Positions 1 to 7,796 of a stretch of DNA of 23,178 bases are shown here, one piece after another. Location of the stretch: contig QHBV01000013.1 of NCBI GenBank assembly GCA_003244035.1, forward strand, positions 1 to 23,178, in the 5' to 3' direction. Source of the DNA: Solirubrobacterales bacterium (GTDB lineage Bacteria > Actinomycetota > Thermoleophilia > Solirubrobacterales > Solirubrobacteraceae). Position 1 is the first letter of the stretch. Each line of letters begins with the position of its first letter. The notes below the pieces were generated by a model that saw only the letters and a program-made list of their open reading frames with translations, made no database searches and was not told the DNA's origin. The position numbers were made by a program, and so were the translations under genes.

Positions 1-1
1 C

Positions 2-835
2 CCCCGGGTCGCGCCGGTGGCCGCTGCGTCCGGAGCACGGCCTGCTGGGCTCGTGGCGGCCCCCGGCGTGGCCCCGGTGCCCCCCGCGGGAGTCGGCGCT
101 CCCGCGTTGAGCGCCGCCACGAGGCTGATTCCAGCCCGGGAGGATGAAGTCCCCCAGCCGGTTGGGAGCGCGTCGGCCCTCGCCGCCCCGGCGCCGGCGA
201 TCGGTGTCCCCCCGGCACCGCGGCCGGTGACGGCCGCCGGGGGCGCCAACGGGACCGCCAAGCCGCCATACGCCGCCGCGCTCCCCACCGGGCGCAGTCC
301 GCTCTCGCCCCCGCGCGGTGGCAGGCCCCGTCGCACGCGGCGCTTGCGCGCTCGGCCCGTCCTAACCGTGCTGCTCGCCGCCGGCGGAGTCGTGGCGGTG
401 GCGGTCGTCCTGTTGTTGGTAACCACCGGCGGTGGGGTCAAGCAGGCCGCCAATCGTTCCACCGCGACCACCAATGCCCCGACCCACCGCCGCTCCCGGT
501 CCTCCACGGTCAATCCCGCCTCGGTCACCGTCGCCGTCCTGAACGGGACGGCGACTCAAGGCCTCGCCCGCACGGTGGCCACCAAGCTCGGCGGCGCGGG
601 CTACAAGCAGGGGACGGTGTCGACGGCCACCGATCAGACCCGCACGGCGACGGTCGTCGCGTACCTGCCCGGCTACAAGCGCGACGCGCTGGCGGTGGCG
701 TCGTCGCTCAAGCTGAGCTCGGCGTCGGTGGCGCCGGTGGACCCGAGCACGCAGGGCGTGGCCTGCCCCTCGACCACCGCCTGCCCGGCGAACGTGGTGG
801 TCACGGTCGGCGCCGACCTCGCGAGCACGCCCTAG
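2..835 (+). CDS. LytR C-terminal domain membrane protein (5' partial)
   Basis: The frame is open to the left edge, so the true start may be outside; the first in-frame start seen is GTG at 17. Counting from that GTG (272 aa), residues 1-100 are a disordered Ala/Pro/Gly-rich segment, 101-113 are Arg-rich, and about 114-135 form one hydrophobic helix. A Thr/Ser/Arg-rich linker leads to a globular domain at about 168-267 beginning VTVAVLNGTATQGLA, the typical opening of LytR_C (PF13399). The topology suggests a cytoplasmic tail, one membrane pass and an extracellular LytR_C domain. In LytR-CpsA-Psr proteins this domain follows a catalytic domain that attaches glycopolymers to peptidoglycan; no catalytic domain is present here, so the role is unknown. 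Two Cys (250, 256) could form a disulfide. It sits 13 bp upstream of the comA-like gene and may head the same operon. Confidence 0.8.
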   Translation, partial: PRVAPVAAASGARPAGLVAAPGVAPVPPAGVGAPALSAATRLIPAREDEVPQPVGSASALAAPAPAIGVPPAPRPVTAAGGANGTAKPPYAAALPTGRSPLSPPRGGRPRRTRRLRARPVLTVLLAAGGVVAVAVVLLLVTTGGGVKQAANRSTATTNAPTHRRSRSSTVNPASVTVAVLNGTATQGLARTVATKLGGAGYKQGTVSTATDQTRTATVVAYLPGYKRDALAVASSLKLSSASVAPVDPSTQGVACPSTTACPANVVVTVGADLASTP

Positions 836-848
836 TCCCGCTGGCGCG

Positions 849-1625
849 ATGACGGACCTGCTCGAGCTCCCGGACCGGAGCGCCAAGCCCCGGCAGCAGG
901 GGATCACGCACGTGCTCGATCGCGGCCTCTCGATTGCGGAGGTAGACGGGATGGTCGAGGTCTGCGGGGGATCGATCGACATGGTGAAGCTCGGCTGGGG
1001 CACCGCGCTGGCAACGGGGAACCTGGAGCGCAAGCTCGCTCGCTACCGCGACCATGGGATCCCCGCGATGCTCGGCGGCACGCTGACCGAGCTCGCGATC
1101 GCCCAGGACCGCTTGCAGCGCCTGGTTGGCTGGCTGCACGAGCTCGGCCTCGAGCACATCGAGGTCTCCGACGGGACAATCACGCTCGCCCACGAGCGCA
1201 AGCTCGAGCTGATCGAGCAGCTGACCCGGGAGTTCGTGGTCCTCTCCGAGGTCGGCTCCAAGGATGACACGCGGATCATGGCGCCGTATCGATGGGTCGA
1301 GCTGATCGAGGCCGAGCTGGCCGCCGGCGCGTGGAAGGTGATCGCGGAGGCGCGTGAGAGCGGTAACGTGGGGATTTTCCGGCACGACGGCGAGGTGCGG
1401 ATGGGGCTGATCGACGAGATCGTCCACGCGGTGGCGCCGGAGCAGATCCTGTTCGAGGCACCGCGCAAGGACCAGCAGGTGTGGTTCGTGCGCCGCTTTG
1501 GTCACGACGTCAACCTCGGCAACGTCCATCCGCAGGAGGTGCTCTCGCTGGAGACGATCCGGCTTGGCCTGCGCTCCGACACGGCCGGCGCGGGGGCGGC
1601 GGTGGCTCCGGACGGGAATGAGTGA
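849..1625 (+). CDS. comA: Phosphosulfolactate synthase (ComA family)
   Basis: The 258-aa product matches the ComA/HSA32 family (PF02679) along its length. ComA adds sulfite to phosphoenolpyruvate to give (R)-2-phospho-3-sulfolactate, the first step of coenzyme M synthesis in methanogens and of sulfolactate formation in some bacteria. Visible family motifs, in order: VKLGWGTAL, MLGGTLTE, HIEVSDGTI, VLSEVGSKD and a C-terminal block with FEAPRKDQQ, DVNLGNVHPQEV and LETIRLGLRSDT. The length equals the archaeal enzyme (about 250 aa). The start is ATG at 849 with no clear ribosome binding site, 13 bp after the preceding stop, so it is probably cotranscribed. The stop overlaps the next gene by 8 bp. 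No ComB, ComC, ComD or ComE homologue is in the window, so coenzyme M itself is unlikely to be the product. Plant HSA32 proteins show that the family can have other roles. The family call is firm; the reaction in this organism is inferred. Confidence 0.88.
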   Translation: MTDLLELPDRSAKPRQQGITHVLDRGLSIAEVDGMVEVCGGSIDMVKLGWGTALATGNLERKLARYRDHGIPAMLGGTLTELAIAQDRLQRLVGWLHELGLEHIEVSDGTITLAHERKLELIEQLTREFVVLSEVGSKDDTRIMAPYRWVELIEAELAAGAWKVIAEARESGNVGIFRHDGEVRMGLIDEIVHAVAPEQILFEAPRKDQQVWFVRRFGHDVNLGNVHPQEVLSLETIRLGLRSDTAGAGAAVAPDGNE

Positions 1626-2187
1626 TTCCCACGGGCCCGACGACGGCCTGCTGCTCGCCCGCCACGGCGAGACCGATGACAACCTCGAACCGATCAGAGC
1701 CCAGGGCTTCCGCGACACGCCGCTGAACGACACCGGCCGCCGGCAGGCCGCCGAGCTCGCCGCGCGCGCCGCCGAGCTCGGAATCGCGTCGCTGTGGTCC
1801 TCCGACCTGGCCCGTGCCCGCGAGACTGCCGAGATCGTCGGCGGGCAACTCGGCCTGCGGCCGCGGCTCGACCCACGCCTGCGTGAAGCCGACCGCGGCG
1901 AGTGGGAGGGTCGCCTGTTTCTCGAGATCGAGCGCGACGACCCCGGGCACTACGCCGCCTGGCGCCGGGCCGGCGAAGGCTTTCGGTTCCCCGGCGGGGA
2001 ATCCCTGCGAGAGCAGTCCGACCGCGTGGCGGAGGCGCTCAGCAGCATCCGCAGCTCCGGTGAGCTGCCCGCGCTGGTCGTCTGTCACGGAGGCTCGATC
2101 CGGGCGACGCTGTGCCGCTCCCATCAACGGGGCCTCGACGCCTTCCACGAGTTCGTGGTCCCGAACGTCGCGGTGGTGCGAGTGTGA
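1618..2187 (+). CDS. Histidine phosphatase family protein (phosphoglycerate-mutase-like)
   Basis: The 189-aa product has the branch-1 histidine phosphatase signature: LLLARHGETD (RHGE at 15-18, His16 the expected phospho-acceptor), TPLNDTGRRQA, the SSDLARARETAE segment with the second phosphate-binding Arg, LREADRGEWEG carrying the acid/base Glu90, and VVCHGGSIR with the second catalytic His157. The family includes cofactor-dependent phosphoglycerate mutases, alpha-ribazole phosphatase and many small-molecule phosphatases; motifs alone do not fix the substrate. I chose ATG 1618 because it gives the compact N-terminus typical of the family and overlaps the comA stop by 8 bp, implying translational coupling. 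An in-frame upstream start (1498) would add 40 residues inside comA. Tight coupling to a phosphosulfolactate synthase makes phosphosulfolactate a candidate substrate (inference); the classical enzyme for that step, ComB, is unrelated in fold. Confidence 0.85.
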   Translation: MSDSHGPDDGLLLARHGETDDNLEPIRAQGFRDTPLNDTGRRQAAELAARAAELGIASLWSSDLARARETAEIVGGQLGLRPRLDPRLREADRGEWEGRLFLEIERDDPGHYAAWRRAGEGFRFPGGESLREQSDRVAEALSSIRSSGELPALVVCHGGSIRATLCRSHQRGLDAFHEFVVPNVAVVRV

Positions 2188-3980
2188 GCAGGCTGCCGGT
2201 GGCGGCGTTCGGCGCGCTCGTGCTCGCGACCGTGGCCGCGTTCTTCGTCACCCAGCACCTGAAGGTCTCGACGCCCTTGATCTCGGGCGACCCGAAGGCC
2301 ATCCCGGCGACGATCTCTCCGAACGAGACCGGGTGCGGGAGCGCCTTTCGCTCGACGAGGTTCTCCTTCTACCTGCTGCACAGGGCCGACGACGTCGACG
2401 TGTACGTGGTCGATCAGAGCGGGACGATCGTCCGCACGCTCGCGTCCGGGCGCCACATGACGATCCGGCCTCCGGTGCGCGACTTCTTCCCGTGGAACGG
2501 CCGCCGGGACGACGGATCGCTCGCGCCGGACGGGACCTACTACTACCGGATCGCGCTGCTGCAGCAGGGGCGCACCATCACCTGGACCAAGACGCCGGTC
2601 ACCGTCAAGTCGACGCCACCGCGCCCGGTGGTGACGAGCGTCACTCCGTCGCTGATCCCCGACCGCGGGATTCCCCCCACGATCTCCTACCGCGGCAACG
2701 AGGGTCGCCGTGGCACCGTTCGGATCTATCGCACCGACCTCGCCGCCGGGTGGCGCCTGGTGGCGAGCCTGCCGGCCCCCGCCCGGCCCGCGGCCCGCGC
2801 GAGCTGGAACGGGATGATCGCCGGACGCCCCGCTCCCGCCGGTACTTATCTCGCGGGGCTCGACGTCACCGACAGCGCCTGCAACACCGGCCATTTCCCG
2901 GCGTCGATCCCGCCGAAGCCGGCATCGACGCCGCACGCCGGCGTGACCGTTCGTTACCTGGCCGCGCAGCCGCCGCTGGATCCCGTCAGCGCGGGCTCAA
3001 CCACGCTCGTGTACGTCGACTCGCGTCACCGGCCCTACTCTTGGGCGTTGCAGCGCACCGGCGTCCGCCGGCCCGCGGCGACGGGGACTGGGCGGGGCTA
3101 TGCGCTGCGGGTCCGGGTCCCGGCCGCCGCCGGCGCTGGGCTGTACGAGCTGTCGCTCTCCTCGGGCGCGCACCAGACCACCGTCCCGGTGATCGCCGGC
3201 GCGCACGCTGGCCAGCGGTCCGCGAGCATTCTGGTGGTCCTTCCGGCGCTCACCTGGCAGGGCGAGAACCCCGGCGACGAAGACGGCGACGGCCTTCCTG
3301 ACACGCTGAGCGCCGGCGGGCCGATCGAGCTTCAGCGCCCACTCGCAAACGGCCTGCCCGTCGGCTTTGCCGGCGAGGCAGGCCTGATCGCGTACCTCGA
3401 CAGGGCCCATCTCCCGTATGACCTCACGACCGACCTCGGGCTGATCGACGGGCTCGGGCCGGCGCTGAGCGGCCACCGCGGCGTCGTCCTCGCCGGCAGC
3501 GAGCGCTGGCTTCCCAGCCCGCTCAGCTCCGCACTGCGCTCCTACGTGCAGGGCGGCGGCCATGTGCTCTCACTCGGGATCGACTCGCTGCGCCGCGGCG
3601 TCACCGTGCAGGGGGGGCGGGCCCTCGATCCGACCCAGCCGCAGGCGGCCGACGCGTTCGGCGCACGCGCCGGCCCAGTCGTCACCGGTAGCTCCGAGCT
3701 GATCACCGAGGCCAAGGACGGCCTCGGCATCTTCTCGCACACCTCGGGCGCGCTCGCCGGCTTTCGCGACTACCAGCCGATCGCCTCGGTCGCGCCCCCG
3801 GCCCAGCCGATCGCCTCGGCCGCCGGCACGAGCGCGAGCACTGCTGCGATCGCCGGCTACCGTCTCGGCGGCGGCACCGTTGTCGAGGTGGGGCTCGGAG
3901 GGTTCGGCTCGAGCCTCGCCGCCAACATCGACTCCCAGGAGCTGATCGGGCGTCTGTGGGCGGTGCTGTCAAGCGGCTAG
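2184..3980 (+). CDS. Membrane-anchored or secreted protein with FlgD-type Ig repeats and a C-terminal dimethylformamidase-like domain
   Basis: GTG 2184 overlaps the previous stop in a GTGA junction and gives a 598-aa protein opening with a short hydrophobic segment (about residues 5-22) that could be a signal peptide or anchor. Residues about 43-140 and 150-232 look like two Ig-like repeats of the FlgD type, each ending in the W-N-G ... P-A/D-G-T-Y pattern (FPWNGRRDDGSLAPDGTYYY; then ASWNG ... PAPAGTYLAG). The C-terminal half, from about 345 (SASILVVLP, WQGENPGDEDGDGLPDTL, then a glutamine-amidotransferase-like alternation ending VQGGGHVLSLGID at about 455-467), resembles the beta-subunit C-terminal fold of N,N-dimethylformamidase-like proteins. 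No enzymatic activity can be asserted. The acidic D-E-D-G-D-G segment at 365-370 could bind calcium. Location between cytoplasmic enzymes and envelope-glycan genes fits an extracytoplasmic role. Function is unknown. Confidence 0.75.
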   Translation: MSRLPVAAFGALVLATVAAFFVTQHLKVSTPLISGDPKAIPATISPNETGCGSAFRSTRFSFYLLHRADDVDVYVVDQSGTIVRTLASGRHMTIRPPVRDFFPWNGRRDDGSLAPDGTYYYRIALLQQGRTITWTKTPVTVKSTPPRPVVTSVTPSLIPDRGIPPTISYRGNEGRRGTVRIYRTDLAAGWRLVASLPAPARPAARASWNGMIAGRPAPAGTYLAGLDVTDSACNTGHFPASIPPKPASTPHAGVTVRYLAAQPPLDPVSAGSTTLVYVDSRHRPYSWALQRTGVRRPAATGTGRGYALRVRVPAAAGAGLYELSLSSGAHQTTVPVIAGAHAGQRSASILVVLPALTWQGENPGDEDGDGLPDTLSAGGPIELQRPLANGLPVGFAGEAGLIAYLDRAHLPYDLTTDLGLIDGLGPALSGHRGVVLAGSERWLPSPLSSALRSYVQGGGHVLSLGIDSLRRGVTVQGGRALDPTQPQAADAFGARAGPVVTGSSELITEAKDGLGIFSHTSGALAGFRDYQPIASVAPPAQPIASAAGTSASTAAIAGYRLGGGTVVEVGLGGFGSSLAANIDSQELIGRLWAVLSSG

Positions 3981-3991
3981 CCTTGCCGACG

Positions 3992-4942
3992 ATGAGCCCT
4001 GCAGGAGACGACGTGCTGGTGGTGGGCGCGGGCGTGATCGGATTGACGGCCGGCGTGTGCCTGGCGGAAGCCGGCATGCGCGTGCGCATCGTGACGGCTG
4101 CGATGCCCCAGGACACGACTTCCCGGGCGGCAAGCGCGATGTGGGGAGGCTCGTTGCTGGAGCCGGCGGCCCGGGTTCGGCGTTGGGCCGAGGCGGCCCT
4201 GCAGGACTTCACCGGGCTCGCCGCGCAGGACGGAACCGGGGTGCACCTCGCCCGCGGCACGCTGATGTCACGCGACGCGGAGCGCGGGCCGCCGCCGTTC
4301 TTGTTCCCGGGCGTCAAGCTCAGCGCGCTCGAGCAGGTGCGCGACAGGTATCTGACCGGGTTCACGGTGGTCCTGCCGCTGGTGGACATGCCGCGCTACC
4401 TCGACCACCTGCTCGACCGCTTCCGAGCGGCCGGCGGGGAGCTCGAGCTGCGCAAGCTGCGCACCTTGGCCGAGGTCGCCGGACAGGCGCCGGTGGTGGT
4501 CAACTGCGCCGGCATCGGCGCGCGCGAGCTCGTCCCCGACCCCGGCCTACGCCCGGTGCGCGGCCACTCGGTCGTGGTCGAGAACCCCGGGCTGCGCGAG
4601 TTCTTCATGGACGAGCCACTCGGCGAGCGCTGGGTGAGCTTCTTCCCGCATGGCGAGGAGATCGTGCTCGGCAGCATCGCCCAGGAGGACGAGTGGAGCG
4701 TCGAGCCCGACGCCGCGATCGCCGAGTCGATCGTGCGCCAGTGCGCGGAGATCGAGCCGCTGCTGCGGGGAGCACGCGTGATCGAGCACCGGGTCGGGTT
4801 GCGTCCGGCCCGTTCGGCGGTCCGGCTGGAGGAGGAGCCGCTCGGGCCGTCGCGCTGCTTTCACAACTACGGCCACGGCGGCAACGGCGTCGCGCTGTCG
4901 TGGGGCTGCGCGCGCGAGGTCGCCGGCGCGCTGACCGGGTGA
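3992..4942 (+). CDS. D-amino-acid oxidase family FAD-dependent oxidoreductase
   Basis: The 316-aa product carries an N-terminal dinucleotide-binding motif (VVGAGVIGLTAG, G12-x-G14-xx-G17) and C-terminal blocks strongly like eukaryotic and actinobacterial D-amino-acid oxidases: VVNCAGIGARELVPD, RPVRGHSVVVENP, ARVIEHRVGLRPARSAVRLE and HNYGHGGNGVALSWGCA. Such enzymes oxidise a D-amino acid to the imino acid (then 2-oxo acid), giving ammonia and hydrogen peroxide. The Arg that binds substrate carboxylate is kept in GLRPAR. In the region corresponding to the active-site loop (WVSFFPHGEEIVLGS) the two Tyr seen in the mammalian enzyme appear to be replaced by W/V and F, so specificity may differ. 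I prefer ATG 3992, 11 bp after the preceding stop, because it places the GxGxxG motif near the N-terminus. An in-frame ATG-type start at 3956 would overlap the previous gene. Glycine or sarcosine oxidase activity is an alternative. Confidence 0.87.
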   Translation: MSPAGDDVLVVGAGVIGLTAGVCLAEAGMRVRIVTAAMPQDTTSRAASAMWGGSLLEPAARVRRWAEAALQDFTGLAAQDGTGVHLARGTLMSRDAERGPPPFLFPGVKLSALEQVRDRYLTGFTVVLPLVDMPRYLDHLLDRFRAAGGELELRKLRTLAEVAGQAPVVVNCAGIGARELVPDPGLRPVRGHSVVVENPGLREFFMDEPLGERWVSFFPHGEEIVLGSIAQEDEWSVEPDAAIAESIVRQCAEIEPLLRGARVIEHRVGLRPARSAVRLEEEPLGPSRCFHNYGHGGNGVALSWGCAREVAGALTG

Positions 4943-6429
4943 CCGGCTACCTCAGGCGTTTGGTCAGCTCGCTGGCGGCCTATCAGGTCGCCGACGTCGT
5001 CTCGAAGTTCATCGCGGTGCTGCTGCTGCCCGTGTACACGCGCTACATCGCGCCGTCCGGGTACGGGGTCGTGGAACTGCTCGCCAACGGCGTCATCTTC
5101 CTCAGCATCCTGGTGCGCTTCGGGACGATCGAAGCGTTCCTGCGCTTCTACTTCTCGGACTCCGACCGCGAGCGCCGCGACGCGCTGGCGCGCCGGGCGG
5201 TCGCCTTCCTGCTGATCGCGAGCACGGTGGCGGCGGTGGTGCTGGCGGTGTTCGCCGGGCCGCTGTCGCGAGTGGTGCTCAGCCACCGGGACACCACCAC
5301 CTTCCTGATCGCCGTGCTCGGGCTGTGGGCGTTCACCAACCTCGAGCTTGCCTACGCGCTGCTTCGGGTCGACGAGCGGCTCCGGATCTACGCGAGCGCT
5401 TCGCTGATCAACGTCGGCATCACGATCGTCGCATCGGTCGTGCTGGTGGTCGGCTTGCACCAGGGCGTGCGCGGGCTCCTGCTGGGCAACTACGGCGCCT
5501 CGACGCTCGTGCTGCTGGGGCTGTGGTGGACGCTGCGCGCACGCCTGCACCCGCGGTCACGGCGCCGGCGCGGGGGCGAGCCGCTGCCGCTGCTCTTGCG
5601 CTTCGGGCTGCCGACCGTGCCCGCGGAGATCTCGGTGTACGCGCTCAGCGTCGTCGACCGCTACTACATCTACCACGACCGTGGTCAGTCGCTGGCGGGC
5701 TTGTACTCGATCGCGATCAAGCTCGCGGGGACGGTCGCGTTCATGGTGCGCGCGTTCCAGTACGCGTGGCCGCCGCTGGCCTACTCGGTCACAGATGAAG
5801 CCCACGCAGCCCGGCTGTACGGGCTCGTGACCACCTACTACGTGCTGGTCTGCGGCTGGGTCGTCGGCGGGATCGCGCTGCTGGGGCGCTGGGCGCTGCG
5901 GCTGCTGACCGCGCACGATTTCTACGGCGCCTACCGGGCGCTGCCGTGGGTCGCGCTCGGGTGGGCGATGTACGGGCTGTGGGTGGTGTTCCTGGTGATC
6001 GCGGGGCGGGCGAAGGTGACGATGCGCAACTTCCCTGCATCGCTCGCCGGGCTGGTCGCGAACGTCGTGCTGCTGGTCGTGCTCGTGCCGGCGCTAGGAA
6101 TCGCCGGTGCGGGAATCGCCCTGTGTGGCGCCTACGTGGCGATGCTCGGGGCCATGCACTTGCTCACGCGCAGGGCGTTCGCGGTCTCCTTCGAGTGGCG
6201 CAGGCTGGCGCAGCTGGTCGCCGTGATCGGCGGCGTCGCGGTCGGCGGCGAGCTGCTGCTGCCGACCCACGGCGCCCTCGGCCTGCTCAGCCGCGCGGCC
6301 GCATTCGCGGCGATCCCCCCGCTGCTGTACGTGACCGGCTTCGCCCACCCCGGCGAGCTCTCCCAGGCGCGCGGGCTGCTCGGGCGGCTGCGGCGAGCCA
6401 GCGTCCGGCCCGCCGGCGGCGCAGCGTGA
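4939..6429 (+). CDS. Polysaccharide flippase (Wzx/MurJ-type MOP superfamily)
   Basis: GTG 4939 overlaps the oxidase stop (GTGA) and yields a 496-aa, very hydrophobic protein with about 12-14 predicted membrane helices. The N-terminal stretch (YQVADVVSKFIAVLLLPVYT, then SGYGVVELL) is the usual opening of Wzx-like oligosaccharide flippases (RfbX/Polysacc_synt, PF01943/PF13440). A charged cytoplasmic loop (RLHPRSRRRRGGEPL) separates the two halves, and the second half restarts with GLPTVPAEISVYALSVVDRYYI, the pseudo-repeat expected of the fold. Members move undecaprenyl-linked oligosaccharide units across the cytoplasmic membrane. The neighbouring glycosyltransferases and priming transferase support that role here. 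No Wzy-like polymerase or O-antigen ligase is seen in the window, so the unit may be transferred without polymerisation or the polymerase may lie elsewhere. Family confidence is high; the substrate is unknown. Confidence 0.9.
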   Translation: MTGYLRRLVSSLAAYQVADVVSKFIAVLLLPVYTRYIAPSGYGVVELLANGVIFLSILVRFGTIEAFLRFYFSDSDRERRDALARRAVAFLLIASTVAAVVLAVFAGPLSRVVLSHRDTTTFLIAVLGLWAFTNLELAYALLRVDERLRIYASASLINVGITIVASVVLVVGLHQGVRGLLLGNYGASTLVLLGLWWTLRARLHPRSRRRRGGEPLPLLLRFGLPTVPAEISVYALSVVDRYYIYHDRGQSLAGLYSIAIKLAGTVAFMVRAFQYAWPPLAYSVTDEAHAARLYGLVTTYYVLVCGWVVGGIALLGRWALRLLTAHDFYGAYRALPWVALGWAMYGLWVVFLVIAGRAKVTMRNFPASLAGLVANVVLLVVLVPALGIAGAGIALCGAYVAMLGAMHLLTRRAFAVSFEWRRLAQLVAVIGGVAVGGELLLPTHGALGLLSRAAAFAAIPPLLYVTGFAHPGELSQARGLLGRLRRASVRPAGGAA

Positions 6430-7796
6430 GCAGGCCGACCGTCAGCGTGGTGATGCCGTTCGCGGGAGCCGCCGCCCGGGCTGCGGTCGCGGCGTTACTG
6501 GGGATCGCGCGCCGTCCCGGGGACGAGTTGATCCTCGCCGACAATGCGGGGACGGCGGCCGGCGTGGACGGGATCGCCGTCGTCCGCGCGGATGGGGAGC
6601 GTTCGCCGGCGCACGCACGCAACGCCGGGGCAGCACGTGCTTGGGGCGAGTGGATCCTGTTCCTCGACGCGGACTGCGAGCCTTCACCGGACCTGCTCGA
6701 CGCCTACTTCGCTACGCCTCCCGCGCCGGATGTCGGCGCGCTGGCCGGCGAGATCGTGCCGGCGCCCGGCGCGCGGACCCTGGCGGCGCGCTACGGGACG
6801 TCTCGGAACTTCCTGAGCCAGGAGGCCCACCTCGCCCACCCGTACCGACCGCGCGCCGCCGCCGCCAACCTGCTCGTGCGACGCTCCGCGTTCGAGGCCC
6901 TCGGCGGCTTCACCGAGGGCGTGCGCGCGGCCGAGGACACGGACTTCTGCTGGCGCCTGCAGGCGGCGGGCTGGCGGTTGCAGCTGTGCTCCGCCGCGCG
7001 CGTGGAGCATTCCTACAGGGGAAGCATCGGCGAGCTGCGCCGGCAGTGGCGCGGCTACGCCGCCGGGCGCGCATGGCTCGCCCGGCGCTACGAGGGGTTC
7101 GCTCCCGAGCCCGCGCTGGTGCGGGCGGTGCGGCGGGTCGGGATTGGGTCTACCGCCGTCACCGCCGGATCCTCGTCCGTCCTCGCTCGCACATCCGCGA
7201 GCCGAGCCGCGGGCCGGCTCGCGAGGGGAACCTGCCTCACGCTCGACGCGCTGCTTGCCGCCGAGGAGCTGGTTGGGCTGACGCTGTCGAATCGACCCGG
7301 CCGCCCGCCGCGCCCCGGACGAGCGGAGGTCGTGCTCGTCGCCGGTCGCTTTCCCACGCCAGGCGATCTCGACTTCACGCGTGAGGCCGGCGAAGCGCGG
7401 GTGGAGGCGGCTGCCCGCCCGGATCTGGTGGCGGTGGCGACAGGCCCTGAGCTGTCGGTCGACTACCGCGAGGACGACGGCGTCGCTGCTCGCCTGGCGG
7501 CACTTGTCGTGCTGTCCGCGCGCCATCCGCTCCGCTGCGCTGCCGATCTCGTGCGGCGGCGGCCGGGAGAGCCGGATCTCACCGCGCTCGCGCCGGCGGC
7601 ACGGCGGCTGACGCGCGACGACGGGGCGCGAGTGCAGGCGCTGGGCGGTGAGGAGGCGGGCGCGGGCGCCCGGCGACTGGCGGCGCTGGCGGGGCGGTGC
7701 CTCGAGGTCCTGGGGGGGGACCGGGAGGGCGAGCGATCCGGGCGCCGAGGGAACGAAGAGCGATCCGGGCGCCCACCGAACGAAGGCGGGCGCTGA
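6426..7796 (+). CDS. Glycosyltransferase family 2 with an unassigned C-terminal region
   Basis: GTG 6426 overlaps the flippase stop (GTGA) and begins a GT-A fold: VSVVMPFAGAA, then ELILADNAG, ARNAGAARAWGEWILFLDAD with the metal-binding DAD at 81-83, NLLVRRSAFEALGGF, and the acidic AEDTDFCWRLQAAGW block near 169-183. These place it among GT2 enzymes that transfer a sugar from a nucleotide sugar to a growing lipid-linked glycan on the cytoplasmic face. At 456 aa it is longer than a minimal GT2 (about 250-330). Residues from about 230 to 456 form an Ala/Arg-rich helical segment and a region with AEVVLVAGRFPTPGDLDF that I cannot assign. The last 25 residues include a short duplicated peptide encoded by a 27-bp tandem repeat at 7731-7784. 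The stop shares one base with the next start (TGATG). Confidence 0.88.
   Translation: MSRPTVSVVMPFAGAAARAAVAALLGIARRPGDELILADNAGTAAGVDGIAVVRADGERSPAHARNAGAARAWGEWILFLDADCEPSPDLLDAYFATPPAPDVGALAGEIVPAPGARTLAARYGTSRNFLSQEAHLAHPYRPRAAAANLLVRRSAFEALGGFTEGVRAAEDTDFCWRLQAAGWRLQLCSAARVEHSYRGSIGELRRQWRGYAAGRAWLARRYEGFAPEPALVRAVRRVGIGSTAVTAGSSSVLARTSASRAAGRLARGTCLTLDALLAAEELVGLTLSNRPGRPPRPGRAEVVLVAGRFPTPGDLDFTREAGEARVEAAARPDLVAVATGPELSVDYREDDGVAARLAALVVLSARHPLRCAADLVRRRPGEPDLTALAPAARRLTRDDGARVQALGGEEAGAGARRLAALAGRCLEVLGGDREGERSGRRGNEERSGRPPNEGGR
7731..7784 (+). repeat. Two-copy 27-bp tandem repeat at the end of a GT2 gene
   Basis: Unit 1 is 7731-7757 and unit 2 is 7758-7784; 24 of 27 positions agree, starting GAGCGATCCGGGCGCC in both and ending GAACGAA. 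The unit length is a multiple of three, so it duplicates a nine-residue peptide (E-R-S-G-R-R/P ...) in frame just before the stop. It looks like a recent slippage event in a tolerant C-terminal tail. Confidence 0.85.

Noticed and set aside
849..1625. Coenzyme M biosynthesis pathway
   Set aside because: Only a ComA-like gene is present; none of the later steps is found in the window, and coenzyme M is not expected in this kind of organism.
1510..3563. Several minus-strand open frames opposite the phosphatase and FlgD-Ig genes
   Set aside because: Low-complexity Ala/Arg/Gly translations with no recognisable domain; the plus-strand genes show clear motifs and coupled starts.
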